Positions 54,707-63,910 of a DNA stretch of 64,000 nucleotides are shown here, piece after piece. Source of the stretch: Flavobacterium sp. MC2016-06. Lineage in GTDB: Bacteria > Bacteroidota > Bacteroidia > Flavobacteriales > Flavobacteriaceae. The DNA is taken from positions 62,001 through 126,000 of the forward strand of contig NZ_WMID02000006.1 of the NCBI RefSeq assembly GCF_009711165.2. The letters are read 5' to 3'. The notes beneath the pieces are model-generated. The model was not told where the DNA came from, ran no database searches, and saw only the letters and a program-made list of their open reading frames with translations. Each line of letters begins with the position of its first letter. Within the stretch, counting starts at the first letter, position 1. A program made the position numbers and the translations under genes.

Positions 54707-55313
54707 CTTCTTCTTTTTATTCCTGCAAGGTTTCCAAAACCTTGTAGGTATGCTTTTAATTTTATGCTTTATCTGTATTTTTTAGCACACAGATTTTACA
54801 GATTAAGCGGATTTTCGCGGATTTTTTTATTTTCCTAACAGGTTTCTAAAACCTGTTAGGTATGTTTTTAATTTAATGCTTTATCTGTATTTTTTTTCAC
54901 ACAGATTTTGCAGATTAAGCGGATTTGCGTGGATTTTTTTATTTTCCTGCAAGGTTTCCAAAACCTTGTAGGTATGCTTTCAATTTTAATGCTTTACCTG
55001 TATTTTTTAGCACACAGGTTTTACAGATTAAGCGGATTTTCGCGGATTTTTTTATTTTCCTAACAGGTTTTTAAAACCTGTTAGGTATGTTTTTAATTTT
55101 AATTTAATGCTTTACCTGTATTTTTTTTCACGCAGATTTTGCAGATTAAGCGGATTTGCATGGATTGTTTTATTTTCCTGCAAGGTTTCCAAAACCTTGT
55201 AGGTATGCTTTTAATTTTAATGCTTTACCTGTTTAATTTTTTTTTCACGCAGATTTTGTAGACTTTAAATTATACCTACAAGGTTTTGGAAACCTTGCAG
55301 GAAACAGAACGTG
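54707..55313. repeat. 607-base array of alternating A/B dyad repeats
   Basis: There is no gene. Five 27-base dyads alternate: A copies (start CCTGCAAGGTTTCC) at 54722-54748, 54946-54972 and 55177-55203; B copies (CCTAACAGGTTT) at 54834-54860 and 55059-55085; and one A in reverse orientation at 55275-55301. Steps are 112, 112, 113, 118 and 98 bases. The spacers alternate too (CAGATTTTACAGATTAAGCGG after A, CAGATTTTGCAGATTAAGCGG after B), giving a superunit of about 225 bases. Each dyad can form a 12-bp hairpin. It lies between the thioesterase and ketosynthase genes. Confidence 0.88.
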
Positions 55314-55763
55314 TTATTTTATTAAGCCAACTTTCCTTTTCCATTCTTCATAAAATGGAGGATTTGTCAGCATTAAATTTCCTTCTTTATCTAAAAATAC
55401 CTGAACAGTTTCGCCAGTACATGCCACTTCGCCTTTGGCATCAATAATTTTAAAACGATAAATCATTTTGGCAGCAGGTGTATCTACTACAGTTGTTTCT
55501 ACGGTTACCACATCGCCGTAACGAAGTGATAATTTATGTTCGCATTTAGATTTTACAATTGGAGTCGTAAAACCAGTTTTGCCAATATCCAAATACGTAA
55601 GTCCGTGTTCACGTCCAAACGCTTCTCTTCCATCCTCAAAATAGGTAATATAATAGCCGTGCCAAACGATTCCAAGCGGATCAGTTTCGTTAAAACGAAT
55701 CCTGATTTCATGTGAAACGGTTAAGGCAGAAGCCTCGTTATACGGTTCTTTTCTTTTTGTCAT
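55314..55763 (-). CDS. acyl-CoA/ACP thioesterase (4-hydroxybenzoyl-CoA thioesterase-like)
   Basis: The 149-residue hotdog protein has the signature RFNETDPLGIVWHGYYITYFEDGREAF, in which Asp in ETDPLGIVWH is the catalytic residue. It would release an acyl chain from ACP or CoA. It overlaps the ABC permease gene upstream by 26 bases and ends directly before the dyad array. Confidence 0.88.
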   Translation of the reverse strand: MTKRKEPYNEASALTVSHEIRIRFNETDPLGIVWHGYYITYFEDGREAFGREHGLTYLDIGKTGFTTPIVKSKCEHKLSLRYGDVVTVETTVVDTPAAKMIYRFKIIDAKGEVACTGETVQVFLDKEGNLMLTNPPFYEEWKRKVGLIK

Positions 55764-57021
55764 AATATAATGCGATCGAGGTTGTAAGGATAAAAAACAG
55801 CAACAATAAACTTATTTTTGGAATGATTTCGAGGAATGAAACGTTACGAAGTAAAACATCATAAAAAGCTTCTAATCCCCAATTCATTGGTGATGATTTG
55901 GCAATAAGCTGCATGATTCCAGGCATTGCAAAAACGGGAACCCAGATTCCTCCAATTGCAGCTAAAATAATAACACTTGTTGCGCCAAACGGAGCAGATT
56001 GTTCTTGTGTGCTGGCAATTGTTCCTAATAAAATTCCAAATCCTATAGCTGCAAAACCAGAAAATAAAGCAACGACACTCATTAAAAATAAATGCCCTTC
56101 AACATTTAATGGCGGTAAACCAATATGCGGAAACAGGAAAATAGCAACCGCAACCATCATATAAAACTGAATCATACAGATGGCAGAATACGTAATAGTT
56201 TTCCCGATAATAACGACCAGATTAGAAACCGGATTGGTTCGTAATCGCACAAATGTTCCTTGAGATTTTTCTTTTACTATATTAATAGACAACGGAATTA
56301 CGATAAAAAATATTGCAAAAAGTGTCCAAGCGGGAACGTTGTGTTGTACAGAATTTGGACGTACTTCTTTATTATTGATTTTCGGAATTATTTCTTTAAA
56401 CGTAATAAAACTTTTTTGTTCGAATGAGGTTGTTCCTTCGCCTAATTGATTCTGAAAAGTGGTGTAAATGGATTTGGTTTCGATCTGCGAAATCATTTTG
56501 TCGATAGAATTCATGACGGCATTTTTGAAACTCATCTGCACCGCTGGATCAAAATACAATTTTACTTCTTTTTCTTTGATAATTTTAGAAGGTTTTGCAG
56601 CTGCTGTACTGTCGGATAAACCCATACTGCTGACAATTTTAGCTACATTTTGGTCGATTTTGGTTTGTAAATCAGTGCTTAGATTTTCAGGAATTACAAT
56701 TGCCAGTTGAAATTTACCTTTGTAAACAGCTTCTTTGGCAAGTTCTTCGGTAATGGGTTTATTGTCAATTTGTGTTACAACAGTAAACAAATTGCTTTTT
56801 TCTAAATTATCAAAAACGGTTTTAGAAACAGAACCTTTGTCTTTGTCGACCAATAAAATCTGAATTTTAGTATCACTTACGCTTTTAAAAGTGCTGTCTT
56901 GTATTAAGGTTACTGTAATTACAAGTACTAACGGCATGATAAATAAAATAATCAGACCGCCTAAATCTCGTTTAAGCAGTAAAAATTCTTTTACGACAGA
57001 CATCCAAATTTTATATATCAT
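55738..57021 (-). CDS. ABC-2 type transporter permease
   Basis: The 427-residue protein has one N-terminal membrane helix (about 17-40), a ~180-residue periplasmic domain and five C-terminal helices (from about 235), with the conserved SQGTFVRLRTNPVSNLVVIIGK loop before the second helix group. This is the ABC-2/YhhJ layout of lipid or drug exporters. The ATPase gene precedes it with an 11-base overlap. It may move pigment or lipid intermediates. Confidence 0.88.
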   Translation of the reverse strand: MIYKIWMSVVKEFLLLKRDLGGLIILFIMPLVLVITVTLIQDSTFKSVSDTKIQILLVDKDKGSVSKTVFDNLEKSNLFTVVTQIDNKPITEELAKEAVYKGKFQLAIVIPENLSTDLQTKIDQNVAKIVSSMGLSDSTAAAKPSKIIKEKEVKLYFDPAVQMSFKNAVMNSIDKMISQIETKSIYTTFQNQLGEGTTSFEQKSFITFKEIIPKINNKEVRPNSVQHNVPAWTLFAIFFIVIPLSINIVKEKSQGTFVRLRTNPVSNLVVIIGKTITYSAICMIQFYMMVAVAIFLFPHIGLPPLNVEGHLFLMSVVALFSGFAAIGFGILLGTIASTQEQSAPFGATSVIILAAIGGIWVPVFAMPGIMQLIAKSSPMNWGLEAFYDVLLRNVSFLEIIPKISLLLLFFILTTSIALYYDKKKRTV

Positions 57022-57763
57022 CTCTAAAGTCTTTACCGGTTAATGAAATAAAAACTTCTTCAAGATTTCTAGCTTCATCGGTAGAAGCTATTAAACTCGA
57101 TGGTGTGCCTTGCGCATAAATACTGCCTCGGTCTAAAATGGCAATATTGCTGCAAAAATCTTCGGCCTCGGCCAAATGATGGGAAGTATAAATAATGGTT
57201 GTTCCGTTTTGATTTAAAAGTTTTAGGTAATCGATTATTGCATTTTTAGACTGAACATCAACACCAACGGTTGGTTCATCTAAAAACAAAACTTTCGGAT
57301 TATGCAGAATTCCAGCAATCAAATTTACTCTTCGTTTCATGCCGCCCGAAAAGGTTTCAATGCGTTTATCGGCAAATTTTAAAAGCCCTAAAAGGTCTAA
57401 AGTTTCGACTACTTTATCTTTAAGAATTGAACCTTTTAAACCATACATACTTCCAAAATAATGCAGGTTTTCTCTGGCTGTTAAAGTGGGATATAAAGCA
57501 TATTCCTGCGGAACGACTCCAATGATTTTTTTAATTTTTGAGGAATGATTCGTATAGTTCAAATCACTAATTGTAAAATGACCTGAAGTTGGTTTTACCA
57601 AACCGCATAACATGGAAATTAAAGTAGTTTTTCCGGCGCCATTTGGACCTAATAAGCCAAAAATCTGACCTTCGTATATGTTCAGTGAAAAATCGTTCAA
57701 AGAATACATTTCTGCATTTTTGTACTTTTTCGAAAGGGATTCTATTTTTATAATGGGATGCAA
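57011..57763 (-). CDS. ABC transporter ATP-binding protein for the ABC-2 exporter
   Basis: The 250-residue protein has Walker A GPNGAGKTT, Q-loop VVPQEYALYP, signature FSGGMKRR (ABC-2/DrrA-like variant), Walker B VLFLDEPTVGVD and switch TSHHL. It powers the permease whose gene overlaps its end. The stop of the next upstream gene (BtrH-like) lies six bases before its start. Confidence 0.93.
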   Translation of the reverse strand: MHPIIKIESLSKKYKNAEMYSLNDFSLNIYEGQIFGLLGPNGAGKTTLISMLCGLVKPTSGHFTISDLNYTNHSSKIKKIIGVVPQEYALYPTLTARENLHYFGSMYGLKGSILKDKVVETLDLLGLLKFADKRIETFSGGMKRRVNLIAGILHNPKVLFLDEPTVGVDVQSKNAIIDYLKLLNQNGTTIIYTSHHLAEAEDFCSNIAILDRGSIYAQGTPSSLIASTDEARNLEEVFISLTGKDFRDDI

Positions 57764-57769
57764 AATATT

Positions 57770-58768
57770 TTAGCTGATTGCTTTTTTTAGTTTCTTAAAA
57801 AATACTTCTTCTCTATTGGCAATGTCCAAAAGTTCATCGGCAATAGCGTTGTAAGCGTCTTCTTTTGCACTTCTGTTTTTATAAATACGAGAAGCTTCTA
57901 CGGCAAAATCACGCCAAGAATCGCCAATTTGCGTCATTTCTTTAGAAAGTACTTTTAGTTCTTCATTCTCTAAAATAACCGAAGCTTCTTGCAAAAAAGC
58001 AGCATAAATAAAACGGAAGCCTCCGCCGCCAGTTCCAATTTCTTCCTGCATTCTTACCATTTGTGCCAAGTAATGATTGGCTTTTTTAGTGCCGTATTTT
58101 ACTGGCCATTGTCTGATTTTTTTAGAGACAAATTTTATACCGCGTACACCAATTATTGGCATTGGCGCGAGCATATCACGGCAGGTGTTTTTAATTCCTT
58201 TGATGATGGCACTTTTAAGATCAACAGCTGCAGGAATCTGAATCGGGTAATACATTTGTCCTCTTGGAGCAAAAGCGCCTTTGGCAAAACGTACTTTGTC
58301 TAATTCGTCGTGAGTAAGAGTGGTAACAGTTTCCATTACAGGATCGCTTACTAAATAATCGGTTTCGGTTTTGCCATAAACGACTAAATTATGCGCGTTA
58401 AAATGAAAGCGGTATTCATCTGGAAAATAACTCAAATGATACACGCCAACTTGTAAACCGGTTGGAATATTATTTTTTAAATTGGCATCTAAAGCTGCAT
58501 TTGCATTGGCAGGAGAAGAGAATTTTTGTCTTTTTATTTTTAAATTTAATCGGCTTGCCAGTTTATTAAAGATTTGTCCAGGCAAAGTTCTGTAGCTGAT
58601 TGCTGGCGCATGATTTACTTTTATAAAAGGAAGGTATACAAAGAAAAGTCCAGAGCCAATTCCAAAAACCATCGGTTCGCTGATATTCAGTCCGTTGTTT
58701 TTTAACAAATTCGAAGCTACTCCATTCTCGCAGTGAGCAGATTGATGATGTGTAAAATTAGTTTGCAT
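57770..58768 (-). CDS. BtrH-N-domain (C39-like) protein
   Basis: The 332-residue protein starts with HHQSAHCENGVASNLLKNNG, in which Cys13 could be a nucleophile, and continues with YHLSYFPDEYRFHFNAHNLVVYG and SDPVMETVTTLT, where His and Asp of a papain-like C39 triad would lie. This matches the BtrH N-terminal domain, known from acyl transfer from ACP to butirosin. The second half is helical. It could move an acyl group from a carrier to an acceptor in the pigment route. That is inferred from the family. It is coupled by TAATG to the gene before it. Confidence 0.78.
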   Translation of the reverse strand: MQTNFTHHQSAHCENGVASNLLKNNGLNISEPMVFGIGSGLFFVYLPFIKVNHAPAISYRTLPGQIFNKLASRLNLKIKRQKFSSPANANAALDANLKNNIPTGLQVGVYHLSYFPDEYRFHFNAHNLVVYGKTETDYLVSDPVMETVTTLTHDELDKVRFAKGAFAPRGQMYYPIQIPAAVDLKSAIIKGIKNTCRDMLAPMPIIGVRGIKFVSKKIRQWPVKYGTKKANHYLAQMVRMQEEIGTGGGGFRFIYAAFLQEASVILENEELKVLSKEMTQIGDSWRDFAVEASRIYKNRSAKEDAYNAIADELLDIANREEVFFKKLKKAIS

Positions 58769-59172
58769 TAGTCTGATTTGATATTTTTTAATTCGGCTAT
58801 TGAAATTTCAAAAGCGTCGGCATATTTCTGTAAAATTGTATTGCTTAGTTTAGAGAAAACATTTGGATTAAAATGTCTTTTTACGCGCCATTTCCACATT
58901 CCAACATAACTAGAAAGAATTGTAAGATCCATTTTGTTCAATTCCATATAATAAGCAATTGGACTTACGTCTCCAATTTGAACCTGCATTTTTGCTTCGG
59001 CAATTCTTTCGTTAATATCATCAATAGAATTAGAAAGTGCAATTGTTTTGGGTTCCCAGCCTGTGCTTAGAGTTGTTGTATACTCTCCGTTTTCATCGGT
59101 AGCATACAATAATTCTTTTAGATTATTTTTGGTTAAATTGCCTTTGTCTTGTGGTACTTTTTCTTTTTCCAT
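58768..59172 (-). CDS. small cytoplasmic protein coupled to the BtrH-like gene
   Basis: The 134-residue protein has no signal or membrane helix. The C-terminal part (NVFSKLSNTILQKYADAFEISIAELKNI) is helical and looks like a helix-turn-helix tail. I do not recognise the family. The stop shares a base with the next ATG (TAATG), which suggests it works with the BtrH-like protein. Confidence 0.7.
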   Translation of the reverse strand: MEKEKVPQDKGNLTKNNLKELLYATDENGEYTTTLSTGWEPKTIALSNSIDDINERIAEAKMQVQIGDVSPIAYYMELNKMDLTILSSYVGMWKWRVKRHFNPNVFSKLSNTILQKYADAFEISIAELKNIKSD

Positions 59173-59196
59173 AACGGATTTTGTTTTCGATTGGAA

Positions 59197-59661
59197 TTAT
59201 GATACTGCTGCAGCTGTTTTTTGAATGAACAAATTAATTTCGCATTCTAAAAGTATTTTTTCTCCCAATAAACTTTCGCAGTTCATGGTGCATAAAGTAT
59301 AGTCGCCACCATCAAACTTTGAAACCAGATTTGCTTTGGTTATAATGGTATCGCCGACTTTTGGGAGCAAATGTATTTTTAGGTTTTTTATTGCACTGAT
59401 AAAACCTATTACATTTACGTTTTCATTTTCTGTTCCGTCTTCTTCAAAAAAGTATTTTTTCCCAACGATAGAAGAACAAGTTTGTGCTGTATTTTCTATT
59501 AAACCTGCTTCGATAAAAGTGTCATTGCTAACAAAAATATTATCTTCTTTTATTAAGAATATGGTTTCTACAAAGCTGGCATCTATATTCAAAATTACAT
59601 CAACCATAAGGAGCGGTGCTCTATGCGGCAAGTAAGTTTGAATGTCAACAGCAGTTCTCAT
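59197..59661 (-). CDS. hotdog-fold acyl-ACP dehydratase-like protein 1
   Basis: The 154-residue protein starts with the FabA/FabZ-type word YLPHRAPLLMVDVIL and continues with a central helix containing FIEAGLIENTAQTCSSIVGKKYF, where Glu in EAGLIENTAQ is the usual catalytic acid. It resembles the ApeI/ApeP-type dehydratases of aryl polyene clusters. It is eight bases from its paralogue at 59670. Confidence 0.82.
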   Translation of the reverse strand: MRTAVDIQTYLPHRAPLLMVDVILNIDASFVETIFLIKEDNIFVSNDTFIEAGLIENTAQTCSSIVGKKYFFEEDGTENENVNVIGFISAIKNLKIHLLPKVGDTIITKANLVSKFDGGDYTLCTMNCESLLGEKILLECEINLFIQKTAAAVS

Positions 59662-59669
59662 AGAATGTA

Positions 59670-60101
59670 TTATTTGGCCAAAACGGTTTTCATTTGTCCG
59701 CTTGCAATTTGTTCGTTATTTAGAGTTGTTACAATGTCTACCAAAGTTATTCCTGCAAATTCCTGCAGAATAGTTACAGTAGATTGAATTGTATCATTAA
59801 TTTGAGGCAGTTTTTTTATTTCAATTTCTTTTATAGAACCAATATAGCCTGTTGGTGCTATTTCGTTTTTTAAGAAAAACTGATAGCCTGTATGCAAGGC
59901 AACAGACTGCGCCATGTGTTCTATTAAACCAGCTTCTAAAAAAAGAGTATCACTAGAAAAGATATTGTCGTTTTGTATTTTTAAACCAGAAACTAATGAA
60001 GTTTCGGTATAAGCATACATTTTGTCTACCATAACAAAAGGAAACTTTTGCGGTAATAAATTCTCGACTGCTTCTTTTTCTAAAACTAAAGTCGTTTCCA
60101 T
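59670..60101 (-). CDS. hotdog-fold acyl-ACP dehydratase-like protein 2
   Basis: From the ATG at 60101 the protein has 143 residues: LLPQKFPFVMVDKMYAY, then FLEAGLIEHMAQSVALHTGYQF with the same helix as paralogue 1. The two may act as a pair or on chains of different length. The start is chosen because its A is the last base of the darB stop (TAATG); an in-frame TTG six bases upstream is less likely. Confidence 0.82.
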   Translation of the reverse strand: METTLVLEKEAVENLLPQKFPFVMVDKMYAYTETSLVSGLKIQNDNIFSSDTLFLEAGLIEHMAQSVALHTGYQFFLKNEIAPTGYIGSIKEIEIKKLPQINDTIQSTVTILQEFAGITLVDIVTTLNNEQIASGQMKTVLAK

Positions 60102-61234
60102 TAGCAAACGGTTAAATAGGCATATGCAAAAGAGAATCTTCCGCTTTCAGGTACCGATAAAAGTATGCGGTCTCCCTTTTTTAAATTACCAGAATTCATC
60201 AATTCTTCCAGCGCTAAATAAATAGAAGCAGAGCCTACATTTCCTACTCTAGAAAGATTCATGAACCATTTCTCATCAGCCATTCCGATTCCTTTTTCTG
60301 TTAATCCTTTTTTCAATCCTTCTACAAAAAAGTTAGAAGAAACGTGCGGGATAAAATAATCGATTTGGTCTGCTTTTATGTTGTTTTTATCCATGGCATC
60401 TTTCATACTTTCGGCACCTTTAGAAAGTATAAATTCGTCCAATAATTTTACGTCTTGTTTAATAGCAAAAACAGATTCGTTCAACCATTCTTCTGGCGCA
60501 TAATCACTCCATGGTTTAATGTCTCCGTTTTCTAATTTGTCACCTCCGGCATACATGCAGGTTTCTAATTCGTAAGCATACGAAAAAGCTTCCATCCATT
60601 CTATTTTTAGAGAAATCTCACCTTTTGGTTTGTTTTCTAATAAAAATGCACCAGCGCCATCAGATAACATCCAGCGTAAAAAATCTTTTTTGAAAGCAAC
60701 GATTGGCTGCTCTTCTAGTTTTTTTAAATTGGTTGTTTCGTGATTGTATTTTTGAGCTAAAAGCCAAGAAGACACTTTTTCTGATCCTGTGCAGATTGCA
60801 TTTTTTGAGTTGCCGGATTTTATTGAAAGGAAACCAAATTTAAGCGAATTCATTCCAGCACAGCAAACTCCTGTTGATGAATTTAATTCTACCGATTTGT
60901 TCTGCAATAATCCATGCACCATTGCTGCGTGTGACGGCAGAAAGATATCTGGAGTTGAGGTACCGCAGGATAATACTTCTAAATCTTGAGGTGTAAAATC
61001 TTTATCAAATAGCTGCATTACAGCATTGCGTGTTAATTCAGCATTATTATGGGTACTTTTTCCTGTTTTATCAACAGCGTAATAACGGCTTGTAATTTTA
61101 TTATTGCGTAAAATAATACGTCTTGCTTTAGAAGCAGTATCGTTAATAAGGCCTAAGTATGCTTCCATTTCATCATTAGAAACAGCCTCATTTGGCAAAT
61201 ATTTTGCAGCTTTGGTAATATATACTTCAAACAT
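60101..61234 (-). CDS. darB: DarB-like ketosynthase III for dialkylresorcinol synthesis
   Basis: The 377-residue protein is a FabH-type enzyme with the triad Cys125 (STGVCCAGMNS), His297 (FIPHVSSNF) and Asn332 (SRVGNVGSAS). A darA-like gene follows the other end directly (17 bases upstream), the standard darA-darB pair. DarB condenses acyl units into the precursor that DarA closes to a dialkylresorcinol, the lipid part of flexirubin. The pairing, rather than FabH features alone, supports the name. Confidence 0.88.
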   Translation of the reverse strand: MFEVYITKAAKYLPNEAVSNDEMEAYLGLINDTASKARRIILRNNKITSRYYAVDKTGKSTHNNAELTRNAVMQLFDKDFTPQDLEVLSCGTSTPDIFLPSHAAMVHGLLQNKSVELNSSTGVCCAGMNSLKFGFLSIKSGNSKNAICTGSEKVSSWLLAQKYNHETTNLKKLEEQPIVAFKKDFLRWMLSDGAGAFLLENKPKGEISLKIEWMEAFSYAYELETCMYAGGDKLENGDIKPWSDYAPEEWLNESVFAIKQDVKLLDEFILSKGAESMKDAMDKNNIKADQIDYFIPHVSSNFFVEGLKKGLTEKGIGMADEKWFMNLSRVGNVGSASIYLALEELMNSGNLKKGDRILLSVPESGRFSFAYAYLTVC

Positions 61235-61250
61235 AATCTAATTTCGTCTT

Positions 61251-62153
61251 CTAAACTCCTTGGTAATATTGAGTTTCTTTTTTTATGGTTTTTATCTTAA
61301 ATGGGTAAGTAATAAGGTGCAATATATACACTATTGGTGAGATTAACCATATAGCGAGGAATAAATAAATATTAAATACTTTAAGAAGCTTTTTTCGGTT
61401 TTTTTGATTTTTATTAATCAAATTTGACCATTTATTGAAAATTTTATTAGCTGTTTTGTCTACAGTTACTAAATAGGAACTGATGCGAACACCGCCAATT
61501 GCCACTAATTTTGGCTGTAAATCCTGTAATTTATTCTGGTTAAAATCAGAAAGCATAATTTCACCAAACTTATCTGACTCTTGTATGTCTTTTTCTGAAA
61601 CTCCCGGAAGCGGAAAAATGCCTAAATATTTTTTCTTTACTCCAGAAAACATCCATTCTACAATTGTTACTACACTAATTAAATTTCCAACGCGGTCTAC
61701 TAAAGCTACATTTCCAACCAAATTGGCATTGGCTTCTTTTAGTAAAACCTTAATTTTTTCCTGCGCCATAATCCACATATTACGAGAACCGCTTATGGTG
61801 ATTACAGGCGTATTGTTTAGGATTTTTTTTGCGTCGGCACTTTTTAGAAAAGAGTTTATCGGAATTGATGGTGATAAATACCAAACTTGATAATGGAAAA
61901 GTACCAGATCAAATTTTGTGTTTAAAATGGTATCAGAAACAGGTTTTAATTCCGTTGGGATCTGTAGGAACGATTCTGGGAAAGCATCAAAAAAAGAATC
62001 TTTATCCCAAGGAAAAGGAAAAGGTTTTTCTAATTGAATTTCGTGAAAAGTGACATTTATCTCTTCTGAATTTAAGAACGGTTTTGCAATGTTTTGTGCA
62101 ATCGTTTCTAGTTGCCCAGATTGAGAATAATAAATAACGAGGACGTTTTTCAT
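61251..62153 (-). CDS. darA: DarA-like dialkylresorcinol condensing enzyme
   Basis: The 300-residue protein starts with a flavodoxin-like FMN loop (VLVIYYSQSGQLETIA), then ISGSRNMWIMAQEKIK, and ends with a hydrophobic segment (about residues 262-285, FNIYLFLAIWLISPIVYILHL split) that should sit at the membrane. This matches DarA, which acts with DarB to form dialkylresorcinols. A -7 box (TATTTTTG) lies 26 bases upstream, so the dar genes may have their own promoter. Confidence 0.87.
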   Translation of the reverse strand: MKNVLVIYYSQSGQLETIAQNIAKPFLNSEEINVTFHEIQLEKPFPFPWDKDSFFDAFPESFLQIPTELKPVSDTILNTKFDLVLFHYQVWYLSPSIPINSFLKSADAKKILNNTPVITISGSRNMWIMAQEKIKVLLKEANANLVGNVALVDRVGNLISVVTIVEWMFSGVKKKYLGIFPLPGVSEKDIQESDKFGEIMLSDFNQNKLQDLQPKLVAIGGVRISSYLVTVDKTANKIFNKWSNLINKNQKNRKKLLKVFNIYLFLAIWLISPIVYILHLITYPFKIKTIKKETQYYQGV

Positions 62154-62178
62154 TGGGGTTTTTGGCTTTGGTTTAGAG

Positions 62179-62186
62179 CAAAAATA
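62179..62186 (-). promoter_or_regulatory. -7 promoter box before darA
   Basis: Reading on the minus strand the box is TATTTTTG, in the 44-base gap between the FAD oxidoreductase and darA genes. No TTG lies at the usual distance. Confidence 0.35.
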
Positions 62187-62197
62187 AGTAAATTTAT

Positions 62198-63838
62198 TTA
62201 AACGAATTTTCTGATTTTATCTGTTCGTTTTGTGTGAATCCATTCTGGCCATGTTGACGAATCTTCGGCATCATAAATTCGAACTTTTTGCTCAGGATCT
62301 TCTATTAATAAATCATCTGATTTGCAGTCTAAAATTAGTGCTGCAGCAGCAAGACCAGAATAGGTTGCGCCTGCTACGCCGTGAGATAAAGTACAAGCGC
62401 CGCAAAGAAATAAATTTTCTATTTCGGTTTTGTTTTTATAAGCAAAAGGACCAACTTGATTGAGCGTTTTTTCGGTTCCATATACATTTCCTTTTGTTGA
62501 ATTGATATAGAATTCGTTGGTTTTGGGAGTTCCTAATTCTGCCTGAATAATATGCTGTTTAGCATTTGGAATTATTTTTTCGACATTATTAAGGAGTTTA
62601 TTAGTCACTTTTTCTTTAAAGATTTTGTACGCTTCGTTATGATAATCGTCTAAACCGTTAAAATCATTTAAATGTTCGTAGTTTACATAGGTTACAATTT
62701 CAAAATTGTGATACCTTCCATTAAAACTTGCTGGATCTTTAAGTGTCGTACAGCTTATAAAAACGGCAGGAAATAAATCGCCTTCTTCAATACTGCTGGT
62801 CATTAAATCTTCAAAATTTGCATCATCGTTTTCGTCTTTCATCATCCAGATATTTCCAGAATCAATTTTATAAAGCGTAACATCAATATCTAATGTTAAA
62901 AATAGAATTAAAGAAGTAACAGAATATTTTGTTTTTTGAAGTTTCTTGATAAGCGAATTACTTAGATGTTCTTTATCTATTAAATTTAAATAGGTAATAG
63001 AAGGATCTGCATTAGAAATAATATTTTCTGCCAGTATTTTTTCGCCATTTTCGAGTTCAATTCCAATGGCTTTTTTATTTTCAATAATAATTTTCTTTAC
63101 GTTTTGCTGTACGCGAACTTGACCGCCATGTCTTTTTACTCCGTTTGTCATGGCTTTTACAATACCACCGCCGCCACCCATAGGATAATAGCCTCCATTA
63201 AAATAATGATTCATTACAGCGCAATGCACAGGGAAACAAGCTTTGTTTGGCGGAAGTCCGTGATCACCGCATTGAATGTTAAGAACAGCTTTTAAAACGG
63301 GGTCTTTAACGTGCCAGCCGATTACTTTTTTTAAAGGGAATAAAGCAAATTTCCCGAAATGTTTCGTTCTAAAAGGAACTGTTATATTCTGCCACCAGCC
63401 TTTTAATTTTGGAATTAATTGAAGTTCATAACTTACTTTCTCGACTAAGGAAAGGTATTCGTTTATGTTTTTTTCTTCTGAAGGAAAATACGCAGCAAGT
63501 GTTTTTTTAAGATTATCAATTCCTGCTGGAAGATCAAAAGTTTCATCACCGATTAAACAATGTTCATAGGCATTTTTATTCATTCGAAAGAAAACCATAT
63601 CATTGGCAATTCCTAAACCGCGATAAAGTTCATTGGTTGACGAGCCTTCTTCCATGAGTCCTACATAATGTACTCCAGGACTAAAACGCTGTCCTTTTAA
63701 AGTAAAACTATGACTCCAGCCTCCAGGAACATAATGCTGCTCTAGAATTAAAACTTTTTGTCCGGCTCTTGCCAAACAAATACCGGCCGCTAAACCACCA
63801 ACTCCAGAACCTATTATAATCGTGTCGAATTCTTTCAT
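62198..63838 (-). CDS. FAD-dependent phytoene-desaturase-like oxidoreductase
   Basis: The 546-residue protein has the FAD loop IIGSGVGGLAAGICLARAG and LILEQHYVPGGWSHSF, a Gly-rich segment YYPMGGGGGIVKAMTNGV, and the C-terminal FLCGACTLSHGVAGATYSGLAAA. It belongs to the same broad group as the protein at 37991 but is clearly different. It probably oxidises, desaturates or isomerises the lipid or polyene. Confidence 0.87.
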   Translation of the reverse strand: MKEFDTIIIGSGVGGLAAGICLARAGQKVLILEQHYVPGGWSHSFTLKGQRFSPGVHYVGLMEEGSSTNELYRGLGIANDMVFFRMNKNAYEHCLIGDETFDLPAGIDNLKKTLAAYFPSEEKNINEYLSLVEKVSYELQLIPKLKGWWQNITVPFRTKHFGKFALFPLKKVIGWHVKDPVLKAVLNIQCGDHGLPPNKACFPVHCAVMNHYFNGGYYPMGGGGGIVKAMTNGVKRHGGQVRVQQNVKKIIIENKKAIGIELENGEKILAENIISNADPSITYLNLIDKEHLSNSLIKKLQKTKYSVTSLILFLTLDIDVTLYKIDSGNIWMMKDENDDANFEDLMTSSIEEGDLFPAVFISCTTLKDPASFNGRYHNFEIVTYVNYEHLNDFNGLDDYHNEAYKIFKEKVTNKLLNNVEKIIPNAKQHIIQAELGTPKTNEFYINSTKGNVYGTEKTLNQVGPFAYKNKTEIENLFLCGACTLSHGVAGATYSGLAAAALILDCKSDDLLIEDPEQKVRIYDAEDSSTWPEWIHTKRTDKIRKFV

Positions 63839-63910
63839 GCCTTGTTTTATGATTTCTTAAATGTATAAAAGAATACTTATTAAAGACAGCAATAAGTGTT
63901 AGTTTATTGT

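Noticed and set aside
54707..55313. CRISPR array
   Set aside because: The repeats are self-complementary, alternate between two types, and the spacers are near-identical copies of each other. No cas gene is nearby.
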